In this document: positions 25,157 through 34,600 of the stretch, one piece after another | How the letters are laid out: the number at the start of each line of letters is the position of its first letter | Position numbering within the stretch: position 1 is the first letter of the stretch | Source: Streptantibioticus ferralitis | Lineage (GTDB): Bacteria; Actinomycetota; Actinomycetes; Streptomycetales; Streptomycetaceae | Direction: 5' to 3' | DNA length: 64,000 bases | Assembly: GCF_029223525.1 (NCBI RefSeq) | Contig: NZ_JARHTQ010000002.1 | Location: forward strand, 124,001 to 188,000 | The notes under the pieces: model-generated | Seen by the model: the letters and a program-made list of their open reading frames with translations, nothing else | What the model was told of the DNA's origin: nothing | Databases searched by the model: none | Made by a program: the position numbers and the translations under genes

Positions 25157-26743
25157 ATGGCCACGGACACCCTGGCGGGCACGGGCGGCGCACCGCCCGA
25201 GCGCGCCCGCTTCAGCAGCCGCCAGATCCTCGTCGCCATGAGCGGCCTGGTCATCGCGATGCTGCTGGCCCAGCTCGACAACATGATCGTGGCCCCGGCG
25301 CTGCCGACGATCGTCGGCGATCTGGGCGGTCTGAACCATCTGGCCTGGGTGACCACCGGCTACATCCTGGCCTCCACGGTGGCGACCCCGCTCTGGGGCA
25401 AGCTGGGCGACCTGTACGGCCGCCGGTCCAGCTTCATGTTCTCGATCGTGATCTTCCTGGTCGGCTCCGCACTGGCCGGTATGTCGCAGAACATGGCGGA
25501 ACTGATCGGATTCCGTGCCCTGCAGGGCTTGGGCGCCGGTGGCCTGATGGTCGGCGTGATGGCGATCCTGGCCGAGCTGGTGCCGCCCCGCGAGCGGGGC
25601 AAGTACTCGGGCGTGATGATGGCCGTCATGCCCGTGGCGATGATCGGCGGGCCGCTGGTGGGCGGTTTCATCACCGACCACCTGAGCTGGCGGTGGGCGT
25701 TCTACGTGAATCTGCCGCTGGGCGTCATCGCCCTGGTCGTGTGCTGGTTCACCCTCAGGCGGCTGCCCTCGGGAAGCGGGGCGGCGCGGGTGGACTGGAG
25801 CGGCGCCGCGCTGCTGACCACGTGGATCACCGCCCTGGTGCTGATCACCAGCTGGGGCGGCAGCCAGTACGCGTGGGGCTCCTGGCAGATCGCCGCACTC
25901 GGCGTCATCACGGTGGTCGCCTTCGCGGTGTTCGTCGCCGTCGAGCGGCGGGCGAGCGACCCGATCATGCCGTTGAACGTCTTCAAGGACACCAACTTCT
26001 CGCTGGCCGGGGCGCTCAGCTTCATCTCCGGCTTCGCGCTGTTCGGCGGGGTGACCTTCCTGCCCCAGTTCCAGCAGTTCGTGCAGGGCGCCTCGGCCAC
26101 CAACAGCGGTCTGCTGCTGATGCCCATGATGATCTCCGTCATGGTCGTCTCGCTGGTGGGCGGCGCCCTCATCACCAGGACCGGCCGCTACCGCGCCCTG
26201 CCGATCGTCGGCAGCGCACTGATCGTCGTCGGCCTCCTGTTGTTCGCCACGATGGACACGCACACCTCCAGCACCACGACCGCGCTCTACATGGTGGTGC
26301 TCGGCGCGGGCATGGGCGGACTGCTGCAGACCACCGCGCTCATCGCTCAGAACAGCGTGCCCATGCGGGACGTGGGCGCCGCCACCGGAGCGTCGACCTT
26401 CCTGCGCAACATGGGCGGTTCGCTCGGCGTCTCGCTGCTCGGCGCGGTCTACACCAGCCACCTCAGCGACTACCTGACGGCCCACGGCTCGGCTGCCGCG
26501 CACCGCTCGGGCTCGGCCGCCCAGATGACCCCCGCCGCGCTACGCGCCCTGCCCGAGGCCGCCCGCCAGCTGTTCCAGAACGCCGTGGTCAACGGCATCG
26601 GGGCGATCTTCGCCTGGGGCGCGGCGATCGCCGCCATCGGGTTCGTCCTCGCCTGGTTCATCCGCCATGTCCCGCTGCGCGGCGCGACCACGGCACCGGT
26701 CGAGGCTGCCCCCGCCGTCGAGGAGCAGTCACTGACCGTCTGA
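25157..26743 (+). CDS. MFS multidrug exporter, DHA2 (14-TMS, EmrB/QacA) type
   Basis: A 528-residue membrane protein. It has the DHA2 signature LDNMIVAPALPTIVGDLGG in TM1, motif A WGKLGDLYGRRSSFMFSIV, RALQGLGAGGLMVGVMAI, and motif C around VMPVAMIGGPLVGGFITDH. About 14 hydrophobic segments are visible, ending AAIGFVLAWFIRHVP. These transporters export hydrophobic drugs by proton antiport. ATG at 25157; the RBS is moderate. It is controlled, by context, by the divergent TetR. A strong terminator follows. Confidence 0.93.
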   Translation: MATDTLAGTGGAPPERARFSSRQILVAMSGLVIAMLLAQLDNMIVAPALPTIVGDLGGLNHLAWVTTGYILASTVATPLWGKLGDLYGRRSSFMFSIVIFLVGSALAGMSQNMAELIGFRALQGLGAGGLMVGVMAILAELVPPRERGKYSGVMMAVMPVAMIGGPLVGGFITDHLSWRWAFYVNLPLGVIALVVCWFTLRRLPSGSGAARVDWSGAALLTTWITALVLITSWGGSQYAWGSWQIAALGVITVVAFAVFVAVERRASDPIMPLNVFKDTNFSLAGALSFISGFALFGGVTFLPQFQQFVQGASATNSGLLLMPMMISVMVVSLVGGALITRTGRYRALPIVGSALIVVGLLLFATMDTHTSSTTTALYMVVLGAGMGGLLQTTALIAQNSVPMRDVGAATGASTFLRNMGGSLGVSLLGAVYTSHLSDYLTAHGSAAAHRSGSAAQMTPAALRALPEAARQLFQNAVVNGIGAIFAWGAAIAAIGFVLAWFIRHVPLRGATTAPVEAAPAVEEQSLTV

Positions 26744-26753
26744 CCGGAACGCG

Positions 26754-26785
26754 GATGGCCCCACCGCAGCCGCGGTGGGGCCATC
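26754..26785. terminator. Bidirectional terminator
   Basis: A 14-bp perfect stem (26754-26767 with 26772-26785) with a 4-nt loop sits in the 55-bp gap between convergent MFS and P450 genes. Confidence 0.88.
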
Positions 26786-26798
26786 GTTGCGTACGCGG

Positions 26799-29700
26799 TC
26801 AGCTGCCGGCGTAGACGTCCTCGACGTACCGCCCCCGCTCGACCAGGTCCTGCCACCACCGTTCGGCCGCCGCCGCGTCCGCTCCCGTGCGGTCCGCGTA
26901 CAGCCGCTGGAACGCGGCGCGCACTCCCGGTGCCATCCGGGCGCCGTCACCGCAGACATAGACCTTGGCGCCGGTTTCGAGCAGCCGCCACACCTCGTCG
27001 GCCTCGGTGGCGATCCGGTCCTGGACGAACGACCAGTCGTTCTGCGGGGCCTTGAAGAACGTCGGCCGCATCGAGACCGCCCCCTGCGCCTGGGCGCTCT
27101 CCAACTCGTCGCGGTGCAGGTAGTCGACTTCCGGGTGGTCGCAGCCGAAGTAGCACAACGCCGGTGCGAGCGCCGTGCCTTGGCGGATCAGCGACACCCG
27201 GTCGGCGATCGCGCCCCGGAAGGGTGCCAGGCCGGTACCGGCGCTGATCATGATGACCGGTGTGCTGGGCCCGGACTCGACGCGGAAGGACTCCCGGCAC
27301 GGCTGGATCCGCGCGTACACCGTGTCCCCGGCCCGTACCCGGTGCAGATACGAGGACCCCACACCGTTGAAGGTGCCGCGCCCGGACCGGGCCGGAGCGC
27401 TGAGCAGCGAGACCATCAGGTCGACGTGCGTCGCGTCGGCGGCGGGCGAGGAGGAGACCGAGTAGTGCCGGGGGCGCATCGCGGGCAGCAGTTCCAGCAG
27501 CACCGGCCAGCTCAGACGGCCCTGGAGGGCCGGATGGTCCTCGATGACGTCGAGCAGGCTGCCGCGCGTCCCTTCGCCGGCCAACTGCCGCAGTGCGGCC
27601 TGCTCGGGCGGGCACGGGTTCAGCTCGGCCAGCAGGGCGAGGTGGGCGGCGGTGGGGGAGCCCTGCAACTCCACGTAGCGGCTGAGGAGTTCGAACACGG
27701 TGACCGGCCGGTCGAGGGGGAGCGTGGCCCGGGTCGGCCGGTGGGCGCGGATGCTGAGCACCGCACTCGGGTCGGCACCGAACAGCCGGACCGCCCGTTC
27801 GGCCAGCGCGGGATCGTTCACCGGAAGCACGGTCAGGTGATCGGCGGTCCTGTATGCGGCGCCCTCCGGGAGGGCGATGCGCACGAAGCGCTTGGAACGG
27901 CCGAGCGGGTGCCGCAGATCCGCGAGGTCGCCGGTCTCCAGCACCGTCATCGGGGTCATACCGTGCCGCTCGGCGAGCGCGTCCAGTGGCGCACCGGCGA
28001 CCTCGGTCACCTCGTACGTCCGGCCGGGACCGGCGCTGTCCGCGGACTCCGGGAGCGCGTCCGGGTCGCCGTACCGCTCCAGCAGCGTCCCGCGCAGCGC
28101 CGCGGTGAAGCGCTCGACGGATCCGGCCAGATCGCCCGAGGCGTCGGCCTCCGCCCGCTCCAGCATCCGGGTGCCGCCGAGCTCGGCGAGCCGGTCGTCG
28201 ATCAGGGTGGGCACCCGCTGGTATGTGGCCGCCCAGTTGCGGTCGCCGACGCCCAGTACGGCGAACCGCACACCGTCGGCGGCGCCGGGTGCGGCCTGCG
28301 ACAGCCAGCAGACGAAGGCGTCGGCGTCGTCCGTGGGCTGCCCGTTGTAGGAGGCGGCGACGATGACGACGGGGGAGTCGGTGGGGAGCGCGGCGGTGTG
28401 GTCGTTCAGCGCCGCGACACTGACGTCGAAGCCCAAGTGGTCGGCGGTGTCGGCCAGTTCGGCGGCGAACTCACGGCAGGTACCGAAGTTGGAGCCGTGC
28501 AGCACGGTGAGCGCGGTACCGGGCAGCACCCGGGACGGCAGCGGGGCGTCGGTGGTACCGTCGGCCCGGACCGCTTCGGCCGTGACCTGGCCGACCGCCC
28601 GAGCGGCCCTGCCGCGCTGCCGCTCCTGCGCCGTGCGCGGTGCCAACGTGAGGGTGCAGCCCTCGGGCTTGAGGGTGAGTGTCTCCTTGATCCGCAGCTG
28701 GTAACCGGCGTGGTCGAGGAAGCGGTAGCGGTGGATCAGCAGGCCGAGCAGCATGGTGGCCTCGTGCAGCGCGAACTGCCGTCCGATGCAGGCGCGTTCA
28801 CCGGTGCCGAACGGCTTGAAGGCGTTGGGCGAGCGCGCTGCCTCGGCGTCCGGTGCGAAGCGGTCGGGGTCGAACTCCTCGACGTTGTCGCCCCAGACGG
28901 GGTCGCGGTGCAGCATCGGCGTGAGCACCACCATGCTCTGCCCGGCCTTGATCGGATACCGCCCGCCGATCACGGTGTCCACCCGCGCCTGACGCAGGAA
29001 GGCGGCGGCGGTCGGCCACAGGCGCAGCGTCTCGTTGAGGATCTGGCGTACGTAGCGCAGCTTGCCGATGTCCTCGTAGGACGGCTCGGGGTCTGCGGTG
29101 TCCCCCCACAGGGCGTCGACCTCGGCCTGGGCCAGGTGCAGCACCTGCGGATTCTTCATCAGGTAGTAGAGGGCGAACGACAGGGTGCCGGAGGTGGTCT
29201 CGTGTCCGGCGATCAGGAAGGTGATCACCTGGTTGCGGATGTTCGCCTCGTCCAGCAACTCCCCGCTGTCCGGATGAGGTGAGCCCAGCATCAGACCGAG
29301 CAGGTCATCGGTCGAGGTGTCCCCGTTCGCCTTGCGCTTGCCGATCACCTCGTCGACCACCTCGGCCAGGAAGGCGGCGTCGGCACGGAACTGCGCGTCC
29401 TGTCGCGAGTGGTCGGCGCCCGGGACCCGTGCCAGGCTCTCCTGGCTGTACGCCAGCGCGCGCACCAGCGCCTGGACGAACGGATGCGGATCGGTCCGGC
29501 GGAACGACTCGAAGTCGTAGCCGAACCCCGACAGGCCGATGGTGTCCAGCGTCATCCGGGTCATGTCGTCCGCGACGTTCACCGGCACCGCATCCGCCAG
29601 GTGCGCGTCCCAGGAGGCGATGAGCCGCCGCGCCACCCGGAGCATGGTGGGGTGGTACGTCCGCATGGAGCCGAGCGCGAACGCGGGCAGCAGGATGTCA

Positions 29701-30026
29701 TGCGCCTTGGCCCAGTTGGGCTCCTCGTTGTACGCGGTGAACAGGCCGTCCGCGGTGATCCCCCGGACGTTCTCCAGCGCCGGGCCGATCCCCTTGCGGA
29801 ACCGCGTCTCGTCCGAGATCTCCTCGACCAGCTCCAGCGAGGAGGCGAAGGCGGTGTCCCGGTCGTGGAAGCGCTGTACGAAGAACGGGCCATGGCGGCG
29901 GGCGAGTGCGATCGCCCGTTGCAGCGGAGTGCTGGTGGGCGCCGCTGTCGACAGGTCGACGGTGGGCAACTCCAGCTCCGGGTACGCCCGGAGGCCCTGG
30001 ATCCTGGCGGACTGCGTGTCGATCAT
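26799..30026 (-). CDS. Self-sufficient cytochrome P450-NADPH reductase fusion (CYP102/BM3-like)
   Basis: A 1075-residue natural fusion, close to P450 BM3 in length, that hydroxylates long-chain or related substrates with NADPH without partner proteins. Haem domain ~1-460: ADGLFTAYN (Phe96 at the BM3 Phe87 position), I helix FLIAGHETTSG, ExxR in NETLRLW, haem loop PFGTGERACIGRQFA with Cys413. Flavodoxin domain from ~505: LTVLHGSNFGTCREFAAELA. FAD/NADPH reductase ~690-1075: RPRHYSVSSSP, MISAGTGLAPFRG, YFGCDHPEVDYLHRDEL, VYVCGDGARMAPGV. ATG at 30026 has GGGAGAGG 10 nt upstream. Divergent from a PAS-LuxR regulator with a palindrome between. Confidence 0.95.
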   Translation of the reverse strand: MIDTQSARIQGLRAYPELELPTVDLSTAAPTSTPLQRAIALARRHGPFFVQRFHDRDTAFASSLELVEEISDETRFRKGIGPALENVRGITADGLFTAYNEEPNWAKAHDILLPAFALGSMRTYHPTMLRVARRLIASWDAHLADAVPVNVADDMTRMTLDTIGLSGFGYDFESFRRTDPHPFVQALVRALAYSQESLARVPGADHSRQDAQFRADAAFLAEVVDEVIGKRKANGDTSTDDLLGLMLGSPHPDSGELLDEANIRNQVITFLIAGHETTSGTLSFALYYLMKNPQVLHLAQAEVDALWGDTADPEPSYEDIGKLRYVRQILNETLRLWPTAAAFLRQARVDTVIGGRYPIKAGQSMVVLTPMLHRDPVWGDNVEEFDPDRFAPDAEAARSPNAFKPFGTGERACIGRQFALHEATMLLGLLIHRYRFLDHAGYQLRIKETLTLKPEGCTLTLAPRTAQERQRGRAARAVGQVTAEAVRADGTTDAPLPSRVLPGTALTVLHGSNFGTCREFAAELADTADHLGFDVSVAALNDHTAALPTDSPVVIVAASYNGQPTDDADAFVCWLSQAAPGAADGVRFAVLGVGDRNWAATYQRVPTLIDDRLAELGGTRMLERAEADASGDLAGSVERFTAALRGTLLERYGDPDALPESADSAGPGRTYEVTEVAGAPLDALAERHGMTPMTVLETGDLADLRHPLGRSKRFVRIALPEGAAYRTADHLTVLPVNDPALAERAVRLFGADPSAVLSIRAHRPTRATLPLDRPVTVFELLSRYVELQGSPTAAHLALLAELNPCPPEQAALRQLAGEGTRGSLLDVIEDHPALQGRLSWPVLLELLPAMRPRHYSVSSSPAADATHVDLMVSLLSAPARSGRGTFNGVGSSYLHRVRAGDTVYARIQPCRESFRVESGPSTPVIMISAGTGLAPFRGAIADRVSLIRQGTALAPALCYFGCDHPEVDYLHRDELESAQAQGAVSMRPTFFKAPQNDWSFVQDRIATEADEVWRLLETGAKVYVCGDGARMAPGVRAAFQRLYADRTGADAAAAERWWQDLVERGRYVEDVYAGS

Positions 30027-30106
30027 GCCCGATGCCTCTCCCGGTGATGTCGGGGCTGTTGCTGACTCCACGATTGCCGAGTTCAGCGACCGTTCCGGCG
30101 GAAGAA

Positions 30107-30122
30107 CTACATAATTCTGTAG
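30107..30122. promoter_or_regulatory. PimM-type operator candidate
   Basis: The 16-bp inverted repeat CTACATAATTCTGTAG lies in the divergent gap, 81 bp before the P450 start and 112 bp before the PAS-LuxR start. It keeps the CT-N4-AWWT-N4-AG frame that I recall for PAS-LuxR (PimM) sites, though the flanking G/C triplets differ. Confidence 0.5.
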
Positions 30123-30233
30123 TGGCGTGAGAGTGTCCGTGCGGGCGCCGGGCGGGCTCGTGTGCTATGGAGGGAGTCTCCGGGCCGGACGGCGAGCGCG
30201 GAGCCGAGGACAGGGAAGGGAGAGGAGTGCACG

Positions 30234-30902
30234 ATGGCGGAGACGCCGGAGCAGCGGGCCGCCCTCTGGCGCAACCGGTTCATCAGCTTGCTCGACCGGT
30301 CGCCGGTGCCCATAGCGATCAGCCGCACCGACGGTGTGATCACGGGCGCCAATCCCGCCTTCGCCGCCGTCTGGGGGCTGCACCCCGGGCAGCTGACCAG
30401 CCGTCAGCTGTTAGAGCTCTTCACGCCCACCAGCGTCGGGCAGTTGCGCAAGCTGGACGAGGCGCTGCGGCTCGGACGCCGGTCCCGCTACCCGGTGCGG
30501 GTGAGATGGACGGCGAGCGGTACGAGCCATGACGGCCAGCTCGTCGTGGAGCCGGTGAGCGATCCGGAAGAGGAGTCGCCGCCGCTGCTGGTCACCCTGC
30601 ACCCCGACGAAGGACCGCGGGCGGTCGGCGGCCGCGCGGCGGCACGGCCGCTCGGACAGGCGCACGAGGTGGTGGTCAGCCCGCAGGAGGCCAGCATCCT
30701 GGCACTGGTCGCGGCGGGCAACACCACGGCGGCGGTCGCCCGTATCGTCGGGTTGAGCGCGGACGGGGTGAACTACCACCTGAAGCGGTTGTGCACGCTG
30801 GTCGGTGCCACGAACCGCACGGGGCTGGTGGCCAGGGCGTATGTGCTCGGGCTGCTGGACCCCGCGGTATGGCCGCCCGCGCCGCCGTCGACCGGAGGCT
30901 GA
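30234..30902 (+). CDS. PAS-LuxR transcriptional regulator
   Basis: A 222-residue protein of PimM-like layout. The N-terminal PAS domain (~15-95) has LLDRSPVPIAISRTDGVITGANPAF and the PAS-typical turn. The C-terminal LuxR HTH (~150-205) has SPQEASILALVAAGNTTAAV, ARIVGLSADGVNYHLKRL and TNRTGLVARAYVLGLL. ATG at 30234 has AGGAG about 6 nt upstream. Stand-alone PAS-LuxR proteins activate antibiotic or lipid-related genes in Streptomyces. Here the divergent fused P450 is the obvious target. There is no receiver domain, so it is not a classical two-component regulator. Confidence 0.9.
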   Translation: MAETPEQRAALWRNRFISLLDRSPVPIAISRTDGVITGANPAFAAVWGLHPGQLTSRQLLELFTPTSVGQLRKLDEALRLGRRSRYPVRVRWTASGTSHDGQLVVEPVSDPEEESPPLLVTLHPDEGPRAVGGRAAARPLGQAHEVVVSPQEASILALVAAGNTTAAVARIVGLSADGVNYHLKRLCTLVGATNRTGLVARAYVLGLLDPAVWPPAPPSTGG

Positions 30903-31093
30903 GGAGCTAGCCGGCGGGACCTGGTGCGACCACGATCCGCGCCGGGTCGCCCTCGTGACGCTCCGCCGACCGACCCCGAGGGCGCCGTCATGGTCGCCAT
31001 GTGGCCTCCTGGTTCCGGATTCCGGCATCGCACGCTATTGAGCAATGCCCAAGACCGTGTGGGCCGCCTTTCGGCAGTTGTGCCCGCCGTGGT

Positions 31094-31128
31094 GGTGGGA
31101 ATCCCGCCCCGACGGCGGGATTCCCACC
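31094..31128 (-). terminator. Terminator of the permease gene
   Basis: A 15-bp perfect stem (31094-31108 with 31114-31128) with a 5-nt loop ends 6 bp before the permease stop codon region. The convergent PAS-LuxR gene may use it too. Confidence 0.85.
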
Positions 31129-31134
31129 CCGCGG

Positions 31135-32736
31135 CTACGCCGAAGGCACGGGCGCGGCCGGAGGCGTCGTGGAAAGGTGCCGGGCACCCGAACGCACCGC
31201 CCACCAGAAGATGCCCAGCGACACGACCGCGACGGTGAGCGAGTCGTACGGAGCGGGCAGCCGGCCCGAGCCCTTGAACGTACCGAGCCACGACAGCAGC
31301 GTCAGCGCCGTCAGGTACACCACCAGCCAGGCCCCGCTGAGTAGTTCGTCGCGAAGTGACGCCCCGAAGCCGCCACGCCACATGGTCAGGAACACCAGCA
31401 GTCCGGCGAGCACGAGCGGCAGCGCCAGCCGCAGGTCGTGCCACCCCGACCAGTAGACGAACTCGCTGGACACCACGAAGCTGACCGGCGCGATCCACCG
31501 CACCCCCGGCACCCGCTCCGGGATCGCGCTGGTCGCCTGGGTACGGAACACGGCCGCGGCCACCGCGGAGGCCGCGTAGATCAGCAGGTACATGTCGCCC
31601 ATCACGCTGACGATGTCCTGCCAGCCGCCGAACGGCAGCAGGAACACCGCGATCACCGCGAGATTCAGCGCCAGCGCCCGATGCGGGATGCCATGCCGCG
31701 GGTTGACCTGCATGAAGAAACGCGGCAGCAGACCGTTCTTGGCCAGTGCGTAGGTGTGCCGGGCATCGATCGCCACACCTACGTAGGCCGAACCGCCCGG
31801 AGACAGCACGGCGTCGGCGTACAGCAGGCTCGCCAGCCACTGCAGATTGAGGATCAACGCCAACTGGCCGAAGGGCGAATCGAAGTTGACGCCATGCCAG
31901 CCGTGACCGAGCAGGCTGTCCGGCACGGTGAACAGGAACGCCGACTGGAGCCCGAGGTACATCAGCAGGGCCAGGCCGATCCCGGCCAGGACGGAAGCGG
32001 GAACGGTGCGGCGCGGGTTGCGTGCCTCGCCGGAGAAGTCCAGGGGCGCCTGGAATCCGTTGACCGAGTAGACGATGCCGCCGCTCGCCAGCGCGCTCAG
32101 GCAGGCGGCGTACCCGTACGGCGCGAACCCGCCGTGGTCGGTGAGCCGACCGGAATGCCATCCGGAGGCGAACAGTGCGATCACAGTGACGATCGGGACC
32201 AGGATCTTGAGTATCGACACGGCGTTGTTGAGCCGCGCGAACATGCGTACCGCGAACCAGTTCAGCGCGGTGAGCACCACACTGAGCGCGATCGCCAGCC
32301 CAAGTCCCGACAGGGTCAGCCGGTGCCCGTGGTAGATGCCCGGCAGGTAGTGCGCCGCGTACTGCATGATCGCGCTGATCTCCGCCGCGGTACCGCCCAC
32401 CGAGAGCAGTGCCGACCAGCCGATCAGCGTGCCCACCAGGCGTCCGCTGGCGTACAGCGGCCAGCGCACCGTGCCGCCGCCCTCGGGCCGTGACGCGCCG
32501 AGTTCGACCATGACCAGCGCCACCAGCCCGGACAGCACACCCGCGCCGACCCAGGACAGCAGTGCGGCGGGACCGGCGGTCTGTGCCGCGTACATGGCGG
32601 CGAACAGCCAGCCGGAGCCGACGATGTTGGAGAAGCCGATCGCGGTCAGACCCCAGAACCCGAGGTCGCGGCGCAACCGGTGCTCCTGCGTGGCCACGGT
32701 CGACGCATCGGCCTCGCCCATCAAGTGATCCGACAC
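31135..32736 (-). CDS. APC-superfamily amino acid/amine permease
   Basis: A 533-residue membrane protein with at least 12 hydrophobic segments. The N-terminus has the APC hallmark GLTAIGFSNIVGSGWLFAAM, the GSG helix break that binds the substrate amino group. Then come ALLSWVGAGVLSGLVALVMVEL and GGFAPYGYAACLSAL. GTG at 32736 was chosen: GGAGGAG lies 8 nt upstream, and the product starts MSDHLMGEADAS. Aspartate or glutamate and amine transporters share this layout. Substrate not predictable. Monocistronic. Confidence 0.9.
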   Translation of the reverse strand: MSDHLMGEADASTVATQEHRLRRDLGFWGLTAIGFSNIVGSGWLFAAMYAAQTAGPAALLSWVGAGVLSGLVALVMVELGASRPEGGGTVRWPLYASGRLVGTLIGWSALLSVGGTAAEISAIMQYAAHYLPGIYHGHRLTLSGLGLAIALSVVLTALNWFAVRMFARLNNAVSILKILVPIVTVIALFASGWHSGRLTDHGGFAPYGYAACLSALASGGIVYSVNGFQAPLDFSGEARNPRRTVPASVLAGIGLALLMYLGLQSAFLFTVPDSLLGHGWHGVNFDSPFGQLALILNLQWLASLLYADAVLSPGGSAYVGVAIDARHTYALAKNGLLPRFFMQVNPRHGIPHRALALNLAVIAVFLLPFGGWQDIVSVMGDMYLLIYAASAVAAAVFRTQATSAIPERVPGVRWIAPVSFVVSSEFVYWSGWHDLRLALPLVLAGLLVFLTMWRGGFGASLRDELLSGAWLVVYLTALTLLSWLGTFKGSGRLPAPYDSLTVAVVSLGIFWWAVRSGARHLSTTPPAAPVPSA

Positions 32737-32918
32737 GAAAGGGTCTCCTCCGTCGTTGTCCGCGGAAGGTCAAGACTGCCATGCGCGCGGTGCGCGCCTT
32801 CGGACCGTCCACGATAGGGACGGCTGTTCATCCTTCTGACCATCGATCAGGTTCCTGGTGCGCAAATTGGCCGCACCACTGGACATCGGTGTCCGGCGGG
32901 GCTAGCTTCACCCTTGTC

Positions 32919-32934
32919 GTTACGTATACGTGAC
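32919..32934. promoter_or_regulatory. Palindrome upstream of the PL14-like gene
   Basis: GTTACGTATACGTGAC, 7 of 8 base pairs symmetrical around TA, lies 70 bp before the lyase start. It could be an operator for a sugar-responsive repressor. No cognate gene is adjacent. Confidence 0.3.
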
Positions 32935-33003
32935 TAGCATTCGGCTATCTGAACAAACGGCCTGCCAGGTACATCACCGCACCCCATCCACCCAAGGAGC
33001 GAG

Positions 33004-33888
33004 ATGTCCCGCAACTCCCATCGGCAAGCGCCCCGGAAGCGCCGTACGGCCCTCGTCGCGACGGCGGTGGCGGCCCTCGCGGCCACGGTCACGGCCGGAT
33101 CGCTGACCGCGGCGCCCGCACGGGCCGCATCCGGCACCTGGACCGGTCAGTTCACCGGTTACAACTCCGCCGCGTGGCAGCGGTCCTGGGGCTACACCTC
33201 CCAGGGTTCCTGGGGCAAGTCCGACCTCAAGGCGGTCTCCGACCCGTCCGCGCCGGGTGACGGCTCGGCGCTCCAAGTGACCTATGGCGCGGGGTCATCG
33301 GCCAACTCCTGCTCCGACTGCGCCAATCCGGGCGGCGGCCAGTTCTACACCCAGCTGAGCAAGCTCGGCCGGTCCGATCTGGTGCACTCCACCACCTTGG
33401 ACCTGAAGTACTCGGCGAAGTTCCCGTCCGGTTTCGACTGGGGCAAGGGCGGCAAGCTGCCGGGACTGTACGGCGGCCAGATCGGCCAGGAGTCCGGCGG
33501 CAACCACGGCAACGGCTGGTCGACGCGGTACATGTTCCGCGCCAAGTCGGCTCCCGACGAGGGCGAGGTCTACCTCTACACGCCGACCAACTCCGGGCCC
33601 ACCGGGTACGGCGTCGATGTGGGACTCGGCGACTGGAACTGGCGGGCCGACGGTGCCTGGCACACCGTCGAGCAGCTGGTGAACCGCGCCACCGGCGACA
33701 TCACCGTCTGGTACGACGGACAGCAGGTACTCGCCGCCAAGGGTGCCGCCTCCGGCATCTCCGGCATCACCTTCAGCGGTGTCTTCTTCTCCACCTTCTT
33801 CGGCGGCCATGACACCAGTTGGGGACCGAAGAAGACCGAGAGCGCGGAGTTCGCCGACTTCTCCCTCTCCGCTTCCACGCAGCACTGA
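33004..33888 (+). CDS. Secreted polysaccharide lyase-like protein (PL14-type)
   Basis: A 294-residue secreted protein with a signal peptide of ~42 residues (RRTALVATAVAALAATVTAG, cleavage near ARA-ASG). The mature beta-jelly-roll pattern resembles PL14 glucuronan/alginate lyases and related viral proteins: KFPSGFDWGKGGKLPGLYGG, NGWSTRYMFR, GEVYLYTPTNSGPTGYGVD, HTVEQLVNRATGDITVWYDG and a C-terminal FSGVFFSTFFGGHDTSW. ATG at 33004 has AAGGAG about 5 nt upstream. It likely cleaves a uronic-acid polymer outside the cell. The exact substrate cannot be read. Confidence 0.8.
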   Translation: MSRNSHRQAPRKRRTALVATAVAALAATVTAGSLTAAPARAASGTWTGQFTGYNSAAWQRSWGYTSQGSWGKSDLKAVSDPSAPGDGSALQVTYGAGSSANSCSDCANPGGGQFYTQLSKLGRSDLVHSTTLDLKYSAKFPSGFDWGKGGKLPGLYGGQIGQESGGNHGNGWSTRYMFRAKSAPDEGEVYLYTPTNSGPTGYGVDVGLGDWNWRADGAWHTVEQLVNRATGDITVWYDGQQVLAAKGAASGISGITFSGVFFSTFFGGHDTSWGPKKTESAEFADFSLSASTQH

Positions 33889-33923
33889 GGCCGACCGGGC
33901 TCACCGAGGTCTGGCCGGGTCCG

Positions 33924-34520
33924 TCACGAAGAGGACGGCGGCACGGGCGCGGCCAGGCCTTCGAGCAGGGTGCGGGCCGCGCCCAGTACCAGGCCGCAGA
34001 TCTCGTCCGGGTCGGCGCTGGCCAGCGGCTCCTTGCCGACCACCACCCGCATCAGTCCTATGCCGAGCAGCCAGGACAGCACCAGGTCGGCCCGCAGTCC
34101 CTTGTCGTCCTGGTTGCTGAGGGTGGCCAGGACCCGGGCGTACTCGTCCCCCAACAGCCGTCCCGCCGTGGCCACTTCGTCGCTGCCGCCGGTCGACCGC
34201 AAGAACGCGTCCAGCGAGCGGTCGCCCCGGCGCGCATCATCGGACAGCAGCATTCCGCGCAGCGCCGCCTCCAGCAGGCCTTCCGGCGCGGTGGTCTCCA
34301 GCTGCTCGCGGCCGTTGCGCGCCAGCACCTCACCGAACAGGGCCTTCTTCGATCCGAAGTAACGGAACAACAGGGCCTGGTTGACGCCCGCGCGAGCCGC
34401 GATGTCCCGTACGGTGGCGCGCTCGAAGCCGCGCTCGGCGAACAGCGAGGCCGCCGCGTCCAGCAGTGCCCGCCGGGTCGCCTGGGCGTCGCGCGTCCGC
34501 TTCGGCTGGATCTCGGCCAT
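33924..34520 (-). CDS. TetR-family repressor divergent from the P450-ferredoxin pair
   Basis: A 198-residue regulator. HTH ~10-58: DAQATRRALLDAAASLFAERG, ATVRDIAARAGVNQALLFRYF, GSKKALFGEVLARN. The C-terminal half has the TetR_C pattern LRADLVLSWLLGIGLMRVVVG. ATG at 34520 is preceded by GGGAGGG. An 18-bp perfect palindrome lies between it and the P450 start, so it probably represses both itself and the P450 operon. The inducer is unknown. Confidence 0.9.
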   Translation of the reverse strand: MAEIQPKRTRDAQATRRALLDAAASLFAERGFERATVRDIAARAGVNQALLFRYFGSKKALFGEVLARNGREQLETTAPEGLLEAALRGMLLSDDARRGDRSLDAFLRSTGGSDEVATAGRLLGDEYARVLATLSNQDDKGLRADLVLSWLLGIGLMRVVVGKEPLASADPDEICGLVLGAARTLLEGLAAPVPPSSS

Positions 34521-34600
34521 CTGTGCATCCCTCCCCGGAAGTCCGTCAGGATAGCGGCCCACCAGGACCGTTGACGCGTCGCACGGCTGGATCTACGCTA

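Noticed and set aside
25010-26503. 497-codon open frame antisense to the DHA2 exporter
   Set aside because: Very hydrophilic, HQG-rich composition typical of antisense frames in high-GC DNA. The plus-strand MFS gene explains the region.
26775-29282. 835-codon open frame antisense to the fused P450-reductase
   Set aside because: It mirrors the codon bias of the P450 gene, has no domain and no RBS. It is a high-GC shadow.
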